A stretch of 12,447 bases of DNA from NCBI GenBank assembly GCA_014380205.1, contig JACMKH010000115.1, positions 1 through 12,447 on the forward strand. Reading direction: 5' to 3'. This DNA comes from Sphingomonadaceae bacterium. Lineage in GTDB: Bacteria; Pseudomonadota; Alphaproteobacteria; Sphingomonadales; Sphingomonadaceae. The notes beneath the pieces were generated by a model, which ran no database searches, was not told the origin of the DNA, and saw nothing but the letters and a program-made list of their open reading frames with translations. Position numbers and translations under genes: made by a program. Positions 1-8,302 of this stretch are shown here, piece by piece (the stretch's first letter is position 1; the number at the start of each line of letters is the position of its first letter).

Positions 1-3000
1 GATCGGCTTCGGCCGCGGTCCAGTCGATCGCCGCGCGATAGCGCGCGCCCGCCGTAAGCCGCCGCGTCGCGCGCAGCACATTGCCCTTGAAATCGCGCGC
101 GTCGGTCGCCGCCGATCCGGCCTGGTCGAGGTGGAGGTAAAGCGAGCCGCGCAGGTTCAGCGCCTCGCCTTGCGGATGCTGGTCCCCATAGACGAACCTG
201 TCGGTGACTACCGCCGCGGCGGGAGCGGCGGGATCGGCGCCCCGGACGGTCGTCCGCAGCGGCCGGCGGAGCACGTCATAGTCGGTGGCGAACTCCTGCC
301 CGCGGTCGTCCCAGGTTCGCAGCACGTGTCCGCCCGCGTCGTTGAGCAGCCAGCGCGCGCCCGCGTCGAGGCTCTCCTGGCGGACGCGGCTGCCGAGCAT
401 GTCATAGCCGTAGCGGGCGACGATGCGTCCTTCGGCATCGCCCGCCTGGACGATGGAGTCGCGGACCGCGCGCTCGTTGCCCTCGATGTCGAGCTCGCCG
501 CGGCTGGTGAAGAGCAGCTTGGCGCCGGGCTGGGCCGGGTCGGGTCCGTTGTCGACGATCGTCAGGAAGGGCCGGCCGAGCGCATCGAGGTGGATCAGGG
601 TAGGCGTTCCGCCGTGCGCCGCCGCTTTGGCCGCGCTGTCCTGCTCGACCGGCCCCAGGTCGCCGCTCTGACGCCGCGCGCGCCAACCCTGCCAGCCCGC
701 CTGCGCGGGATCGGCGAAATGCGCGGCGGTGTAGGCGGCGACGTCGGAATCGGTGCGCGGATCGAGTAGGATCGTATCGTTGACGTCCCAGACCGCCTGC
801 CTCCAGCCATCGAACACCGATTTCTGGTAAGTCGCATTGGGATGCAGCGTGGCGATGACCCGGCCGACAGGATCGTAGAATATCACCGGGCTCACTCCGG
901 CCAGCGCGCCGAACTCAAAGCCGTGCCCCGCGCAAAACAACGGCTCGTACTGCCGAACCGGCTTGCCCTTGTTGTTGTTGATCACCCAGCCCGTCGCCAC
1001 CCACCGCGGCGAGAGAATCGGGCCGCCATCGCTGACCGGGCCCGGCTCGACGCGCAGCTTGCGCTGGATCTCGCGCCCGAATCCGTCCGAATAGGATACC
1101 GAATGCTGCATCGGAGGCGTCACGCCGGGTTCGGTGTCGGCGTCGTGAATCTCGCGCGTCATGCTGTGGACGGCGACCGGATCCGGGTGCGGCTGCGCGC
1201 GCGTGCGATGATAGGCGAACAGGTCATAAACCATACGCGTTGAAGCGCGCTTGAGGATCACGCCGGGAGCCGCGAGCGGATCGGCGACATGCGCGGCAAT
1301 CTCCGCGTCGGACAGGTCGGCGACGAAGCCGTCGAGCCTGTCGCCGAGGCTATCCTCGGGCTTGCCGCGGATGGCGGCGCCGACGACGAGGCCCAGCGCA
1401 TCGAAGCTAACCTGCGTCCGGTTGCGGTTCGCGTCGCTCAGGCAGCAGGGCTGGAGAACGCGATAGTCGTTGCCGGGCTGGGCGGGATCGCGCGTTCCGT
1501 CGGCGAGACGCGCGCCAACCGTGGACCGATTTCCTGCGGCATCGCGCGCTTCGACCTTGAGCAGGTCGTGCGCGTCGTAGAGAACGAGGCTTTCGGTGCT
1601 CGCGGCGTTCGTGTGAAAGGGGTCGCGCGCGCGGAGGAGCAGGAAAAAATGCTGGCGCGCATAGGCGAGTTCTGCCGCCGCGCTGTCGTTCGCGCCCGGC
1701 GAGAGGAAGCCGCGCCCCGACGGTATCCACCACAGATCGTCCGCGTCGGCGGCCGGGAAGCGACCGTCGGCCTTGAGCGTCTGGCTGCGGGCATAGCCGC
1801 CGCTCCCGCCCAGCACGGAAGCGAAATCGGCGAGCAGGGGCGTTCCGTTGCGCGCGAAGAGCTGGGCAATGAGCGCCGCGGAATAGGCGAGCTTGTAGGT
1901 TTCGCCCGCCAGCGCGCGCGCCTCCACCTGCCCGAGAGGCAGCAGCGCGCTGAGGTCGTCGCGGCGAAACAGCGTGCGGCCGTGCTCGACCAAACGTCGC
2001 TGACGACCGGTGGTCGGTGACTCGCCATAATCGATTTCGCTGTCGAACAGGAGCGCCGGCCCGCTCCCGCCAGCGGTCACGAAATCCGCGGGACGAAACC
2101 ATCCGCCCGGACCGGTCGATCCATAGCCGGTCAGCTCATAGGACCGTTCTTGGCACGGCTGCGGATTGAGCCGGTCCGACGCGCTGTCGATTGCATTCGT
2201 GAAGCCATACTCCGCGTAGAGGATCGCGAACTCGGCCTGCTTCGCCCGATCCGCCGCGAGCGGGAGGCTCGCATCGGGTTGGCGGCGCGGATAGTTGACT
2301 GCGGCCTGCTTGTGCACATTGCCAAACGCATCGACGTCGAGCGTGAGGACATGCTGCACACGCGGATCCGTCGGGTTGCGCTCATAGTGGAAGGAGACCG
2401 CCTCGTTGGCGTGGGTGGTGAACACGGCATGGCGATTGACGCCGCTGCCCTGCGCCATGACCACGCGCAGATTCTGCTCGGTGACGGTATAGGGATGCGG
2501 CGCTTTCGCGGTTCCGTCGTCCGCGTAGATTTCCTGGCGGAGCAGCGCGCCTTTTAAAGCGCGCGCCGCTTCGCGCTCTTCGGCGATCGAAAGTCCCGCC
2601 GGCAGAATCGAATCGTCGAGTAGCAACAGCCGCGCCTGGGCGTCGCTCAACCCCGGCTCGCGATAATATTCGTCCCGGTGCGCCGTGCTCAGCAACCCCG
2701 CGAAAAAGGCCGAGCGCGCGTCGCGGCCGAGCCAGGCACCGGTATGGAACCAGCTCTTGGTGTGGACGGGTGGGACGAACGAGGGGGCGTGCTCGTTCGC
2801 GGCCGGGGCGACGCCGGAGGCCGTCGCGAACTCCTCGCCGTCCCATTGCTCGACCATGGCGAAGCCGCGGAATTCGCGCTCGACGCCGTCGAAATAGCCG
2901 TGGTGATAGGCATAGCGGGTGACGAAACGGCTGCGCGCGATCCGATCGTGGGTTTCGGCCTGTTCAACGACATGCACCGGGAAAGGCAGGCGCGTCAGCC

Positions 3001-5359
3001 AGGGCGCGCCGTCGCGCCTGTCGGCCAGATAGAATTTTGTCGACGGCGCGTAGCGCACCACGGTCTCCGCGCCGAGATTGTTGACCGTCCTGACCAGCAA
3101 ATGGGGCTTCACATCGCCCATCAGGCTGACGAATCGGATCGGCCGCCGCGCCGCGGCCGGCAGCGGCGAGGACCACACCAGGCTCGCCGTGCCGTTGCCG
3201 AGGAGGTCCGCGACCGCGACGGCGGCGGCGTTGTCGACTGGCGGGGCCACGGCGAGTTCGTGCGCGGCGCTCCACCCGTTGCCCGAAAGATTAAAGTAGA
3301 GGCGAACCCCCTCACCGTGCAGGTAGATGAGGTCGGTGGTGCCCGAACCGTCGATATCGGCGAGCACTACCCGGTTCGGCGCGAGCTGATCGCCGCGGTC
3401 GAGGTGGGGCGCGTCATTCATCGCGATCTTCGCGCCGAAGCGGCCGTAGCCGAGGTTGGGCCAATAGCAGATCTCGCCGTTGCGAATGCGGACAATGTCC
3501 TGGAGCCCGTCTCCGCTGAAGTCCGCGAGGTGGATGGCTTGCTCCGGATCGGCGAAAACAAGGCGAGGCCCGTCATCGTCGCTCCGCGGCAGGATGACGC
3601 GCCGCGCTTCACCGAACCCCGTCTCGCCCGAGGCCTCGAGCCAGACGAGCCTATCGTCCTCCGTGATCAGGAGATCGGCGGCGCCGTCGCCGGTCAGGTC
3701 GATGAATCGCGCGTTGGGATCGCGCACGTCGCCGGCCAGCTGTCCCTCGAAAGCCTTGAAATTCGTCCATCCCTCAGCGTCGTCATGTTCGTGGAAACCG
3801 CTGGACGTGCCGCGCAGCATGACGAGATCAGGCAGTCCGTCGCCCGCGAGGTCGAGAAATTGCGCGCCCCCTTCCACCGACAGGTTTGGTCGGGCCGCGA
3901 CGCATTCGAGCGGCGCGAGCGTCACCGCGCCCGGAGTGAGCGGACTGAGGTTACGTTTATAATGCCAAGCCTTTCCCTGTTCCGAAAAGGCGCCCGCGAT
4001 GCCCTCGCCGTGGAGGTCGACCCAGCGATAGCGGGCACCGTCTACGCCTGCGGGAAGGTTTTCGGCGCTCTCGGGGTCGACCTCCCGCACCGCTGTTTCG
4101 ACTCTTGGTAGGCTGTATTCGAACTCGACGGGCGGCAGGCTCCGGCGAAGATAGCCGCCGCCCGTCTGTCGGCGCCAGCCCGCCTGGGTTATGCCGACAA
4201 GCATGGCGTATCCCGGCAGGCCGGAGTCCGGCGGCTGAGCGTCGTGAAGGTACGAGAATTCGGTCGAGCGGACGACGCCGTCATAGCCGGGGTCGCCGCC
4301 GGCGATGTCCGGGATGTGGTGGACCATCAACACGCGGCGGCACAGTCGCGTCGTCCGCACTTCGAACCCCGCGCGATGCGAGGCGAACAGGTCGAAGCGT
4401 AGCGGCCACGGCGACTGTTCGGCGCTGGTCGGCGAGACCGGGTCGTGCTCGCCATAATCGAAGACCGTTTCGAACATCCATTCGACGGCGCTCAGCTGGG
4501 CCGCGGGCAGCGCGCCAAGGAAATGCGGCCGTGCGCCCGCGGCGGTCAGCAGCGGCTGGCGATTGCCGTAGAGGATGCGCTTAACGTAGCGGTTGACCGC
4601 GCGGCGCGGGTCGCCGGCGGGACCCCGGTTGCGTTCGCTCGGCCGCGCGAGATCGAGCCCGGTGCCGTCGTCCGCCTTGTACCGGTAGAGGATTGCGTTG
4701 CCGCGATCGTCGCGCGTCTCGCAGATGAGCCAGGAAAATATTCGCGCGGGATCGGCCGGATCGGCGATCCGCGATTCCTGATCGCCACCATAGATCGTCA
4801 GAATATTGTCTCTGGAGAGAGACCGCCAATGCGTGTCCCCGTCACTGTCGCGGGTCCAACGCTCGATCCGGGCGTACAGCGTGTCGATTCGCGGGCGATA
4901 GCGCCGAACCGTGAAGCCCGGTGCGACGGCGGGATCGTGATGCCTCGTGCCGTCGGCCAGCAGGATCGGGACGAGCTCCTCCGCATCCGACAGGATGAAA
5001 TCGTCCGATTCCTCCGCGTCGCGGTAGCGCGGCAGGCCCTGCGCGGTCTTTCGCGTGATGGCCGGCAGCGACAGCGCCCACCCCAGCCCAAAAGGACCGT
5101 TTCCCGCGCCAGAGTCGTAAGCAAGCGCGAGCTTCGGCCCGAAATCCGAACGTCCGGGACTGGTCGCGATCGGGATCGTCATCGAGCCCGTGCCCGTAAC
5201 CGGATTGGCGGAGAACTTTTCGCCGATGCCGCGAATGGCGCCGCCGCCCTTGGGTAAGGTGAGGGATGCGCCGTTGGTCCGCGGCAGCGAGTCGCCGCCG
5301 CTTCGCCCGACCTCGGCGCGAGCCGATACCGGTCGATCGGACGTGCGCGCCCTTGCCAT
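1..5359 (-). CDS. SpvB/TcB-TcC (RHS) toxin-complex protein, C-terminus cut by window edge
   Basis: The frame is open from ATG at 5359 to the edge without a stop (1786 codons); an in-frame TGA at 5398-5396 limits the start. Residues 35-54 begin an SpvB N-terminal motif (LPKGGGAIRGIGEKFSANP), followed by FGPKLALAYDSGAGNGPFGLGW. About residues 500-730 hold DG-type repeats (GDGLPDLV near 506, GDGAADLL, SGDGLQDIV, DIDGSGTTDL) and YWPNLGYGRFG near 632, as in the TcB propeller. YHHGYFDGVEREFRGF (818-833) and YSDGFGREIQRK (1423) mark the TcdB middle region; WDVNDT lies at 1524. RHS/YD repeats follow (YGYDMLG near 1648, YDVLRRPL, DFKGNVLRATRRL near 1756). In characterised Tc toxins, TcB and TcC form a hollow cocoon that holds and self-cleaves the C-terminal effector, delivered through a TcA pore. 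The RHS core, cleavage site and payload lie outside the window. Family assignment is firm; toxin function and target are inferred. Confidence 0.93.
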   Translation of the reverse strand, partial: MARARTSDRPVSARAEVGRSGGDSLPRTNGASLTLPKGGGAIRGIGEKFSANPVTGTGSMTIPIATSPGRSDFGPKLALAYDSGAGNGPFGLGWALSLPAITRKTAQGLPRYRDAEESDDFILSDAEELVPILLADGTRHHDPAVAPGFTVRRYRPRIDTLYARIERWTRDSDGDTHWRSLSRDNILTIYGGDQESRIADPADPARIFSWLICETRDDRGNAILYRYKADDGTGLDLARPSERNRGPAGDPRRAVNRYVKRILYGNRQPLLTAAGARPHFLGALPAAQLSAVEWMFETVFDYGEHDPVSPTSAEQSPWPLRFDLFASHRAGFEVRTTRLCRRVLMVHHIPDIAGGDPGYDGVVRSTEFSYLHDAQPPDSGLPGYAMLVGITQAGWRRQTGGGYLRRSLPPVEFEYSLPRVETAVREVDPESAENLPAGVDGARYRWVDLHGEGIAGAFSEQGKAWHYKRNLSPLTPGAVTLAPLECVAARPNLSVEGGAQFLDLAGDGLPDLVMLRGTSSGFHEHDDAEGWTNFKAFEGQLAGDVRDPNARFIDLTGDGAADLLITEDDRLVWLEASGETGFGEARRVILPRSDDDGPRLVFADPEQAIHLADFSGDGLQDIVRIRNGEICYWPNLGYGRFGAKIAMNDAPHLDRGDQLAPNRVVLADIDGSGTTDLIYLHGEGVRLYFNLSGNGWSAAHELAVAPPVDNAAAVAVADLLGNGTASLVWSSPLPAAARRPIRFVSLMGDVKPHLLVRTVNNLGAETVVRYAPSTKFYLADRRDGAPWLTRLPFPVHVVEQAETHDRIARSRFVTRYAYHHGYFDGVEREFRGFAMVEQWDGEEFATASGVAPAANEHAPSFVPPVHTKSWFHTGAWLGRDARSAFFAGLLSTAHRDEYYREPGLSDAQARLLLLDDSILPAGLSIAEEREAARALKGALLRQEIYADDGTAKAPHPYTVTEQNLRVVMAQGSGVNRHAVFTTHANEAVSFHYERNPTDPRVQHVLTLDVDAFGNVHKQAAVNYPRRQPDASLPLAADRAKQAEFAILYAEYGFTNAIDSASDRLNPQPCQERSYELTGYGSTGPGGWFRPADFVTAGGSGPALLFDSEIDYGESPTTGRQRRLVEHGRTLFRRDDLSALLPLGQVEARALAGETYKLAYSAALIAQLFARNGTPLLADFASVLGGSGGYARSQTLKADGRFPAADADDLWWIPSGRGFLSPGANDSAAAELAYARQHFFLLLRARDPFHTNAASTESLVLYDAHDLLKVEARDAAGNRSTVGARLADGTRDPAQPGNDYRVLQPCCLSDANRNRTQVSFDALGLVVGAAIRGKPEDSLGDRLDGFVADLSDAEIAAHVADPLAAPGVILKRASTRMVYDLFAYHRTRAQPHPDPVAVHSMTREIHDADTEPGVTPPMQHSVSYSDGFGREIQRKLRVEPGPVSDGGPILSPRWVATGWVINNNKGKPVRQYEPLFCAGHGFEFGALAGVSPVIFYDPVGRVIATLHPNATYQKSVFDGWRQAVWDVNDTILLDPRTDSDVAAYTAAHFADPAQAGWQGWRARRQSGDLGPVEQDSAAKAAAHGGTPTLIHLDALGRPFLTIVDNGPDPAQPGAKLLFTSRGELDIEGNERAVRDSIVQAGDAEGRIVARYGYDMLGSRVRQESLDAGARWLLNDAGGHVLRTWDDRGQEFATDYDVLRRPLRTTVRGADPAAPAAAVVTDRFVYGDQHPQGEALNLRGSLYLHLDQAGSAATDARDFKGNVLRATRRLTAGARYRAAIDWTAAEAD

Positions 5360-5803
5360 GCTATTTCCCGCTCTTCGCGGCCGAATGCGCGCGGATCATC
5401 ACCCCGCCGCCAGGACAAGCGGGCACGACGCCGACGCAAGCGGTCGGGATTTTAACTTTGACGGACTTGACCCACCGTCTGCGACCCCAAATCAGGCGGC
5501 GACTCGGAAGATCAAGGCATATCGCCGCCGGCGATATTGTCAAGCTTTTCATGAAACTTGCTCAACCGGGCATTTATCATTCAGCCGCAGAGCCTAGGCC
5601 ACTCGCGAAGCGGAATCGACCTCGTGCGCTCGCTTGAACCATTCGTTGGTTCATCGCTGCTGTGGGAAGACACGGCGCTGGTCGGACCCCCGCGCCACGC
5701 TGCGGCCTCACCGCGTGCGGCATCGACTGCAGCCCGCTCGAGCCGCTGGTCCGCGAGCGCGAATAGCCGGCGCACTAGCTTGTGGTGGTCGAACACCTAA
5801 TCG
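5360..5803. other. Intergenic stretch between toxin gene and recombinase relic
   Basis: No gene is recognised in these 444 bases. The left part contains the toxin gene leader and its candidate promoter. The part from about 5545 to 5640 is comparatively AT-rich. From about 5640 to 5803, where the missing recombinase and catalytic domains would be expected, no frame shows serine-recombinase motifs, so that half was deleted or replaced. A short minus-strand frame starting GTG at 5796 (71 codons, beginning VFDHHKLVRRLFALADQR) is open but was not recognised and has no clear ribosome site. Confidence 0.5.
5516..5543 (-). promoter_or_regulatory. Candidate promoter of the toxin-complex gene with palindromic operator in the spacer
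   Basis: On the minus strand a perfect TTGACA (5543-5538) is followed 16 bases later by TATGCC (5521-5516), a moderate -10. The spacer is almost exactly a perfect inverted repeat (5537-5519): ATATCGCC, three bases, GGCGATAT. A palindrome between -35 and -10 is a typical place for a repressor or for a DNA-distorting activator. It sits in a locally AT-rich patch about 150 bases upstream of the toxin start codon, leaving a long 5' leader. The regulator is not identified and no transcription data are available. Confidence 0.45.
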
Positions 5804-6747
5804 TTGGTGTGGGCAGCCAGTGCGAAGTCGACGCCGAAGTTCAGACAGCATCCGCCGATCATCGACCGGCCTACGTGGCAGCGTGTGCAGGAGCAGCTGG
5901 CTGAGCATGTCAGGGGGCGGCGAACGGCAACGACGCCGCACAGGAGTTTGCTCGCGGGGTTGATCGTCGATCAGGCCGGAGAGCCTTTGGTCGCCGCCCA
6001 TGCGTGCAAGGGCAACGTCCGTTATCGCTACTATGTGAGCAGGGCGCTCCAGCATGGCAGCGCGGACGAGCGAGCCGGCATCCGGTTGCCGGCGAAAGAA
6101 ATCGAGGCGGCTGTCGCGGAACAGGTCGCGGAGCTGTTCGACAATCCCATCGTACTCGCGGCGCGAATGCAGATCACGCTGACCGCGACGTCGATCGCGC
6201 GGATCAGCGAACGATGTGCCGAGATCGCGAGAGCGATGCGGCAGCGAAGCCGTCGGAATCTCTCCGAACTCGTCGCCCAGCTTCGTGTCCTGGAGGGCAG
6301 CGTGGAGATCGATATGTCGACCGCCCACCTTGCCGAACAGCTGGGCATGGGGTCGGATGGACTGCCGGATACGGTGCTCACGCTGATCGCGCCAATGCGG
6401 CTGACCCGAACATGGAGGGCGGTTAGGCTGATATCGACCGATGGCTCGGCGGCGGCGGGCGCAGCAGCGGCCGATCCGACGCTGGTGAGGCTCATCGTGA
6501 GGGCGCGCAAATGGTGGAGCATGCTGGCCGAGGGTCAGCTCGATGTAACAAGCTGGCTCGACAGGAGGGCGTTGCCGAGTCCTATATAACGCGCGTCGTC
6601 AGGCTGGCATTCCTCGCGCCCGAGGTGGTCGAGGCCATTCTCGAGGGGCGGCAGCGGGCTGATAATGATGGTGCCGCGCTCAAGGCACCTGATGCGATTG
6701 CCGCACTATGGACGCATCAAGCAGAGCGGTTCCTGCCCGCGGCCTAG
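5804..6747 (+). pseudogene. Large serine recombinase, C-terminal remnant with frameshift
   Basis: Two overlapping frames together match the C-terminal half of a large serine recombinase (resolvase/invertase superfamily). The first frame holds HPPIIDRPTWQRVQEQL from 5849, then the zinc beta-ribbon-like segment LLAGLIVDQAGEPLVAAH with KGNVRYRYYVSRAL, then IRLPAKEIEAAVAEQV. It ends near RARKWWSMLAEGQLDVTS. The expected continuation LARQEGVAESYITRVVRL and AFLAPEVVEAILEGRQ is in the next frame, to the TAG at 6745-6747. Loss of a single base around 6551-6553 explains the break. The N-terminal catalytic domain with the nucleophilic serine and most of the recombinase domain are absent upstream, where a TAA closes the frame at 5798-5800. 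Such enzymes normally move phages, islands or ICEs; this one cannot be catalytically active. TTG 5804 is only the first open codon, not a true start. Confidence 0.85.
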
Positions 6748-7067
6748 CCGATGCACGTCGCTGAACGGGGGAGCAAGGTCAGAAAGTCGGGCGAGAACTC
6801 GCCCGCATCCTCGTCATGTCCGCCCAGAAAGAGGTTGAGGCTGCCACCGAGCAAGGGATAGCGCACGACCGGGTACGATCGGCCCAGGCTTGCGATGCCG
6901 CGGGCGCAGCCCTTCTCCGCGAAGACCGTACTGCGCGCAAACGCCGGGGAGAAAGGCCACGAGATTTGGGCAGTGAACGAGCCGGTGGGGCTCTCCACGA
7001 TACGGGCAACGCCGCTGAAAGCCGCAAAAGTGCGCGCTTTCCCGCCCAAGGCGCGAATTCTCTCCAA
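6744..7067 (-). CDS. Possible small hypothetical protein between recombinase relic and tRNA-Ser
   Basis: A 107-codon open frame starts ATG at 7067, 15 bases past the 3' end of tRNA-Ser, and ends with TAG at 6746-6744. That stop shares bases with the recombinase relic's TAG on the other strand. Third positions are mostly G or C, as in neighbouring genes, but no family was recognised. The protein has a fairly hydrophobic middle (SYPVVRYPLLGGSLNLFLGG) and no signal peptide or clear domain. No good Shine-Dalgarno sequence precedes the start. It may be a real small gene, a gene fragment truncated by island insertion, or chance. The 334 bases from 6748 to 7081 contain nothing else I can support. 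Confidence 0.25.
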   Translation of the reverse strand: MERIRALGGKARTFAAFSGVARIVESPTGSFTAQISWPFSPAFARSTVFAEKGCARGIASLGRSYPVVRYPLLGGSLNLFLGGHDEDAGEFSPDFLTLLPRSATCIG

Positions 7068-7081
7068 AGGGCGAGACTAGG

Positions 7082-7174
7082 TGGCGGACGCGGAGGGATT
7101 CGAACCCTCGGTACGGAATTAACCCGTACGCCGGTTTAGCAAACCGGTGGTTTCAGCCACTCACCCACGCGTCC
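7082..7174 (-). tRNA. tRNA-Ser (anticodon GCU)
   Basis: The minus strand folds into a long-variable-arm tRNA of 93 nt including an encoded CCA (7084-7082). The acceptor stem pairs GGACGCG at the 5' end (from 7174) with CGCGTCC before discriminator G 7085. The anticodon stem is CCGGT/ACCGG with loop TTGCTAA, so the anticodon is GCU, reading AGC and AGU. A long variable arm pairs GTACGG with CCGTAC, typical of class II tRNA-Ser. The T arm is GAGGG TTCGAAT CCCTC. The 3' end points towards the recombinase relic and toxin gene, a common genomic-island target position. Confidence 0.97.
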
Positions 7175-7192
7175 CTGATCGGCCGAAGCGGG

Positions 7193-7221
7193 CGTATAGC
7201 CGCGCCCCGCTAGGCGATCAA
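7193..7221 (-). promoter_or_regulatory. Candidate tRNA-Ser promoter
   Basis: TTGATC (7221-7216) and TATACG (7198-7193) are separated by exactly 17 bases on the minus strand, and the -10 ends 18 bases before the mature tRNA 5' end. This is a good sigma-70-type match in a plausible place for a tRNA gene. It is assigned by sequence match only. Confidence 0.55.
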
Positions 7222-7400
7222 GCGAGGGCCCGCGCCGCCACATCGGCGTCGCCGCGATGCTTTTCACGCCATTTCAGCGCGATCCGATTCGCTTCGGCGC
7301 GATATCGACTCGGCTCGTCCCGCGATTCATTGCGCGCTCATCATGGCCGGCCCTACGCTGCCCCGCGCGGAAATCCGTGCTTTAAAGGGGGAGCAATTCG

Positions 7401-8222
7401 ATGGCTGGCAAATCCTTCACCAGGTTCGCGGCCGCTTTCGCGCTCGCGGTGATGCCGCTGAGCGCGGCGGCGGCGCAAATCTCCTCGGTCGATCCCGACG
7501 CGGCGATGCAGCAGGGCGAGGCGCCGGTCTCCGATTCGAGCTATTACGGCGGGGGCGGGTCGACCACCGATCAATATGCCGAGCCCGACGTTACCGTTTC
7601 CGAGCAGCCCCCGGCCGAGGCGCCCGCCTATAGCGGCGGCGAGACCCCCGATTATGTCCAGCCCGATGCGCCGGGTAACGAGAGCCCCGCCTATTCGGAC
7701 GCGACCGGAACGCTCGCCGCGCCCGCGCCGGGCGAGCCCGACACCTATCAGGAGGATGACCTCATCGCCGCAGGCTCGGGCGTGTTCGGCGACGGCGCCG
7801 AGGGGCTCGCGCGGATGATCGAGCGCATCCTCGCCGAGCAGGGCGAGCCCAACGGCTATATCGTCGGCCGCGAGGCGGGTGGCGCCTTCGTTCTCGGAGT
7901 GCGCTACGGGTCGGGCACGCTCCACCACCGCCTCGAGGGGCAGATGCCGGTCTATTGGACGGGGCCCTCGATCGGCTTCGACTTCGGCGGCAACGCCGCG
8001 CAGACCTTCGTGCTGGTCTACAACCTCCACGACACCGACGAACTGTTCCAGCGCTTCCCCGCGGTCGAGGGCGACGCCTATTTCATCGGCGGGCTCACCG
8101 CGAGCTACATGCGATCGGGCGACAAGGTGCTGATACCGATCCGGCTCGGCGCGGGGCTCAGGCTCGGCGCGAACCTTGGCTATATGAAGTTCAGCCGCGA
8201 GCAGGACTGGGTGCCTTTTTGA
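7401..8222 (+). CDS. eipA: EipA-type envelope integrity protein (DUF1134)
   Basis: This is a 273-residue exported protein. Residues 1-25 form a signal peptide (basic MAGKSFTR, hydrophobic core, cleavage after SAAAA). Residues 30-115 are a low-complexity linker rich in Pro, Glu, Ala, Ser and Tyr. The C-terminal 155 residues match the DUF1134 fold: GVFGDGAEGLARMIERIL, then GGAFVLGVRYGSGTL, GPSIGFDFGGNAAQTFVLV and GAGLRLGANLGYMKFS. In Brucella the DUF1134 protein EipA is a periplasmic small beta-barrel needed for cell-envelope integrity; the same role here is inferred. A strong Shine-Dalgarno GGGGGAG (7387-7393) lies seven bases before the ATG, which fixes the start. It stands alone, divergent from tRNA-Ser and convergent with the next gene. 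Confidence 0.85.
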   Translation: MAGKSFTRFAAAFALAVMPLSAAAAQISSVDPDAAMQQGEAPVSDSSYYGGGGSTTDQYAEPDVTVSEQPPAEAPAYSGGETPDYVQPDAPGNESPAYSDATGTLAAPAPGEPDTYQEDDLIAAGSGVFGDGAEGLARMIERILAEQGEPNGYIVGREAGGAFVLGVRYGSGTLHHRLEGQMPVYWTGPSIGFDFGGNAAQTFVLVYNLHDTDELFQRFPAVEGDAYFIGGLTASYMRSGDKVLIPIRLGAGLRLGANLGYMKFSREQDWVPF

Positions 8223-8230
8223 GGGGCGGT

Positions 8231-8302
8231 GACAGCCTATTGGCTGTCCGCGCTCGGAGGGCTGGGATGGGGGACACCCAATAGGGTGCCCCCGGTGTCC
8301 CC
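8231..8302. repeat. Pair of related hairpins between convergent genes (REP-like or terminator)
   Basis: Just after the eipA stop, GACAGCC and GGCTGTC (8231-8237, 8242-8248) form a perfect seven-base stem with loop TATT. A second, stronger hairpin pairs GGGGG and CACCC with GGGTG and CCCCC (8269-8293, one bulged A, loop AATA). The left arm can instead pair GGGGACACC with GGTGTCCCC (8270-8278, 8294-8302). Read on the opposite strand the second hairpin has loop TATT and closely resembles the first, so they look like two copies of one element. No T-run follows, so classical intrinsic termination is not clear, but the position between convergent genes fits a bidirectional terminator. Confidence 0.6.

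Noticed and set aside
2678..4111. Plus-strand open frame of 477 codons (and similar ones at 131-769, 842-1243, 1289-2020, 2150-2557 and 4445-5257)
   Set aside because: They all lie exactly antisense and codon-aligned to the toxin gene, whose protein has unmistakable family motifs. High GC makes the antisense frame open by chance.
5361..5552. 63-codon minus-strand frame whose TAG ends one base before the toxin ATG, suggestive of a coupled leader peptide
   Set aside because: Its ATG lies upstream of the best promoter's -35 element and has no ribosome site; composition and sequence look random.
5581..5796. 71-codon minus-strand frame starting with VFDHHKLVRRLFALADQR
   Set aside because: The first 30 residues look protein-like, but the start is a GTG without a good ribosome site, the second half is low quality, and no family was recognised.
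6816..7139. Plus-strand frame ending GGIRTLGTELTRTPV
   Set aside because: The ending is the antisense translation of the tRNA-Ser gene, a well-known spurious protein.
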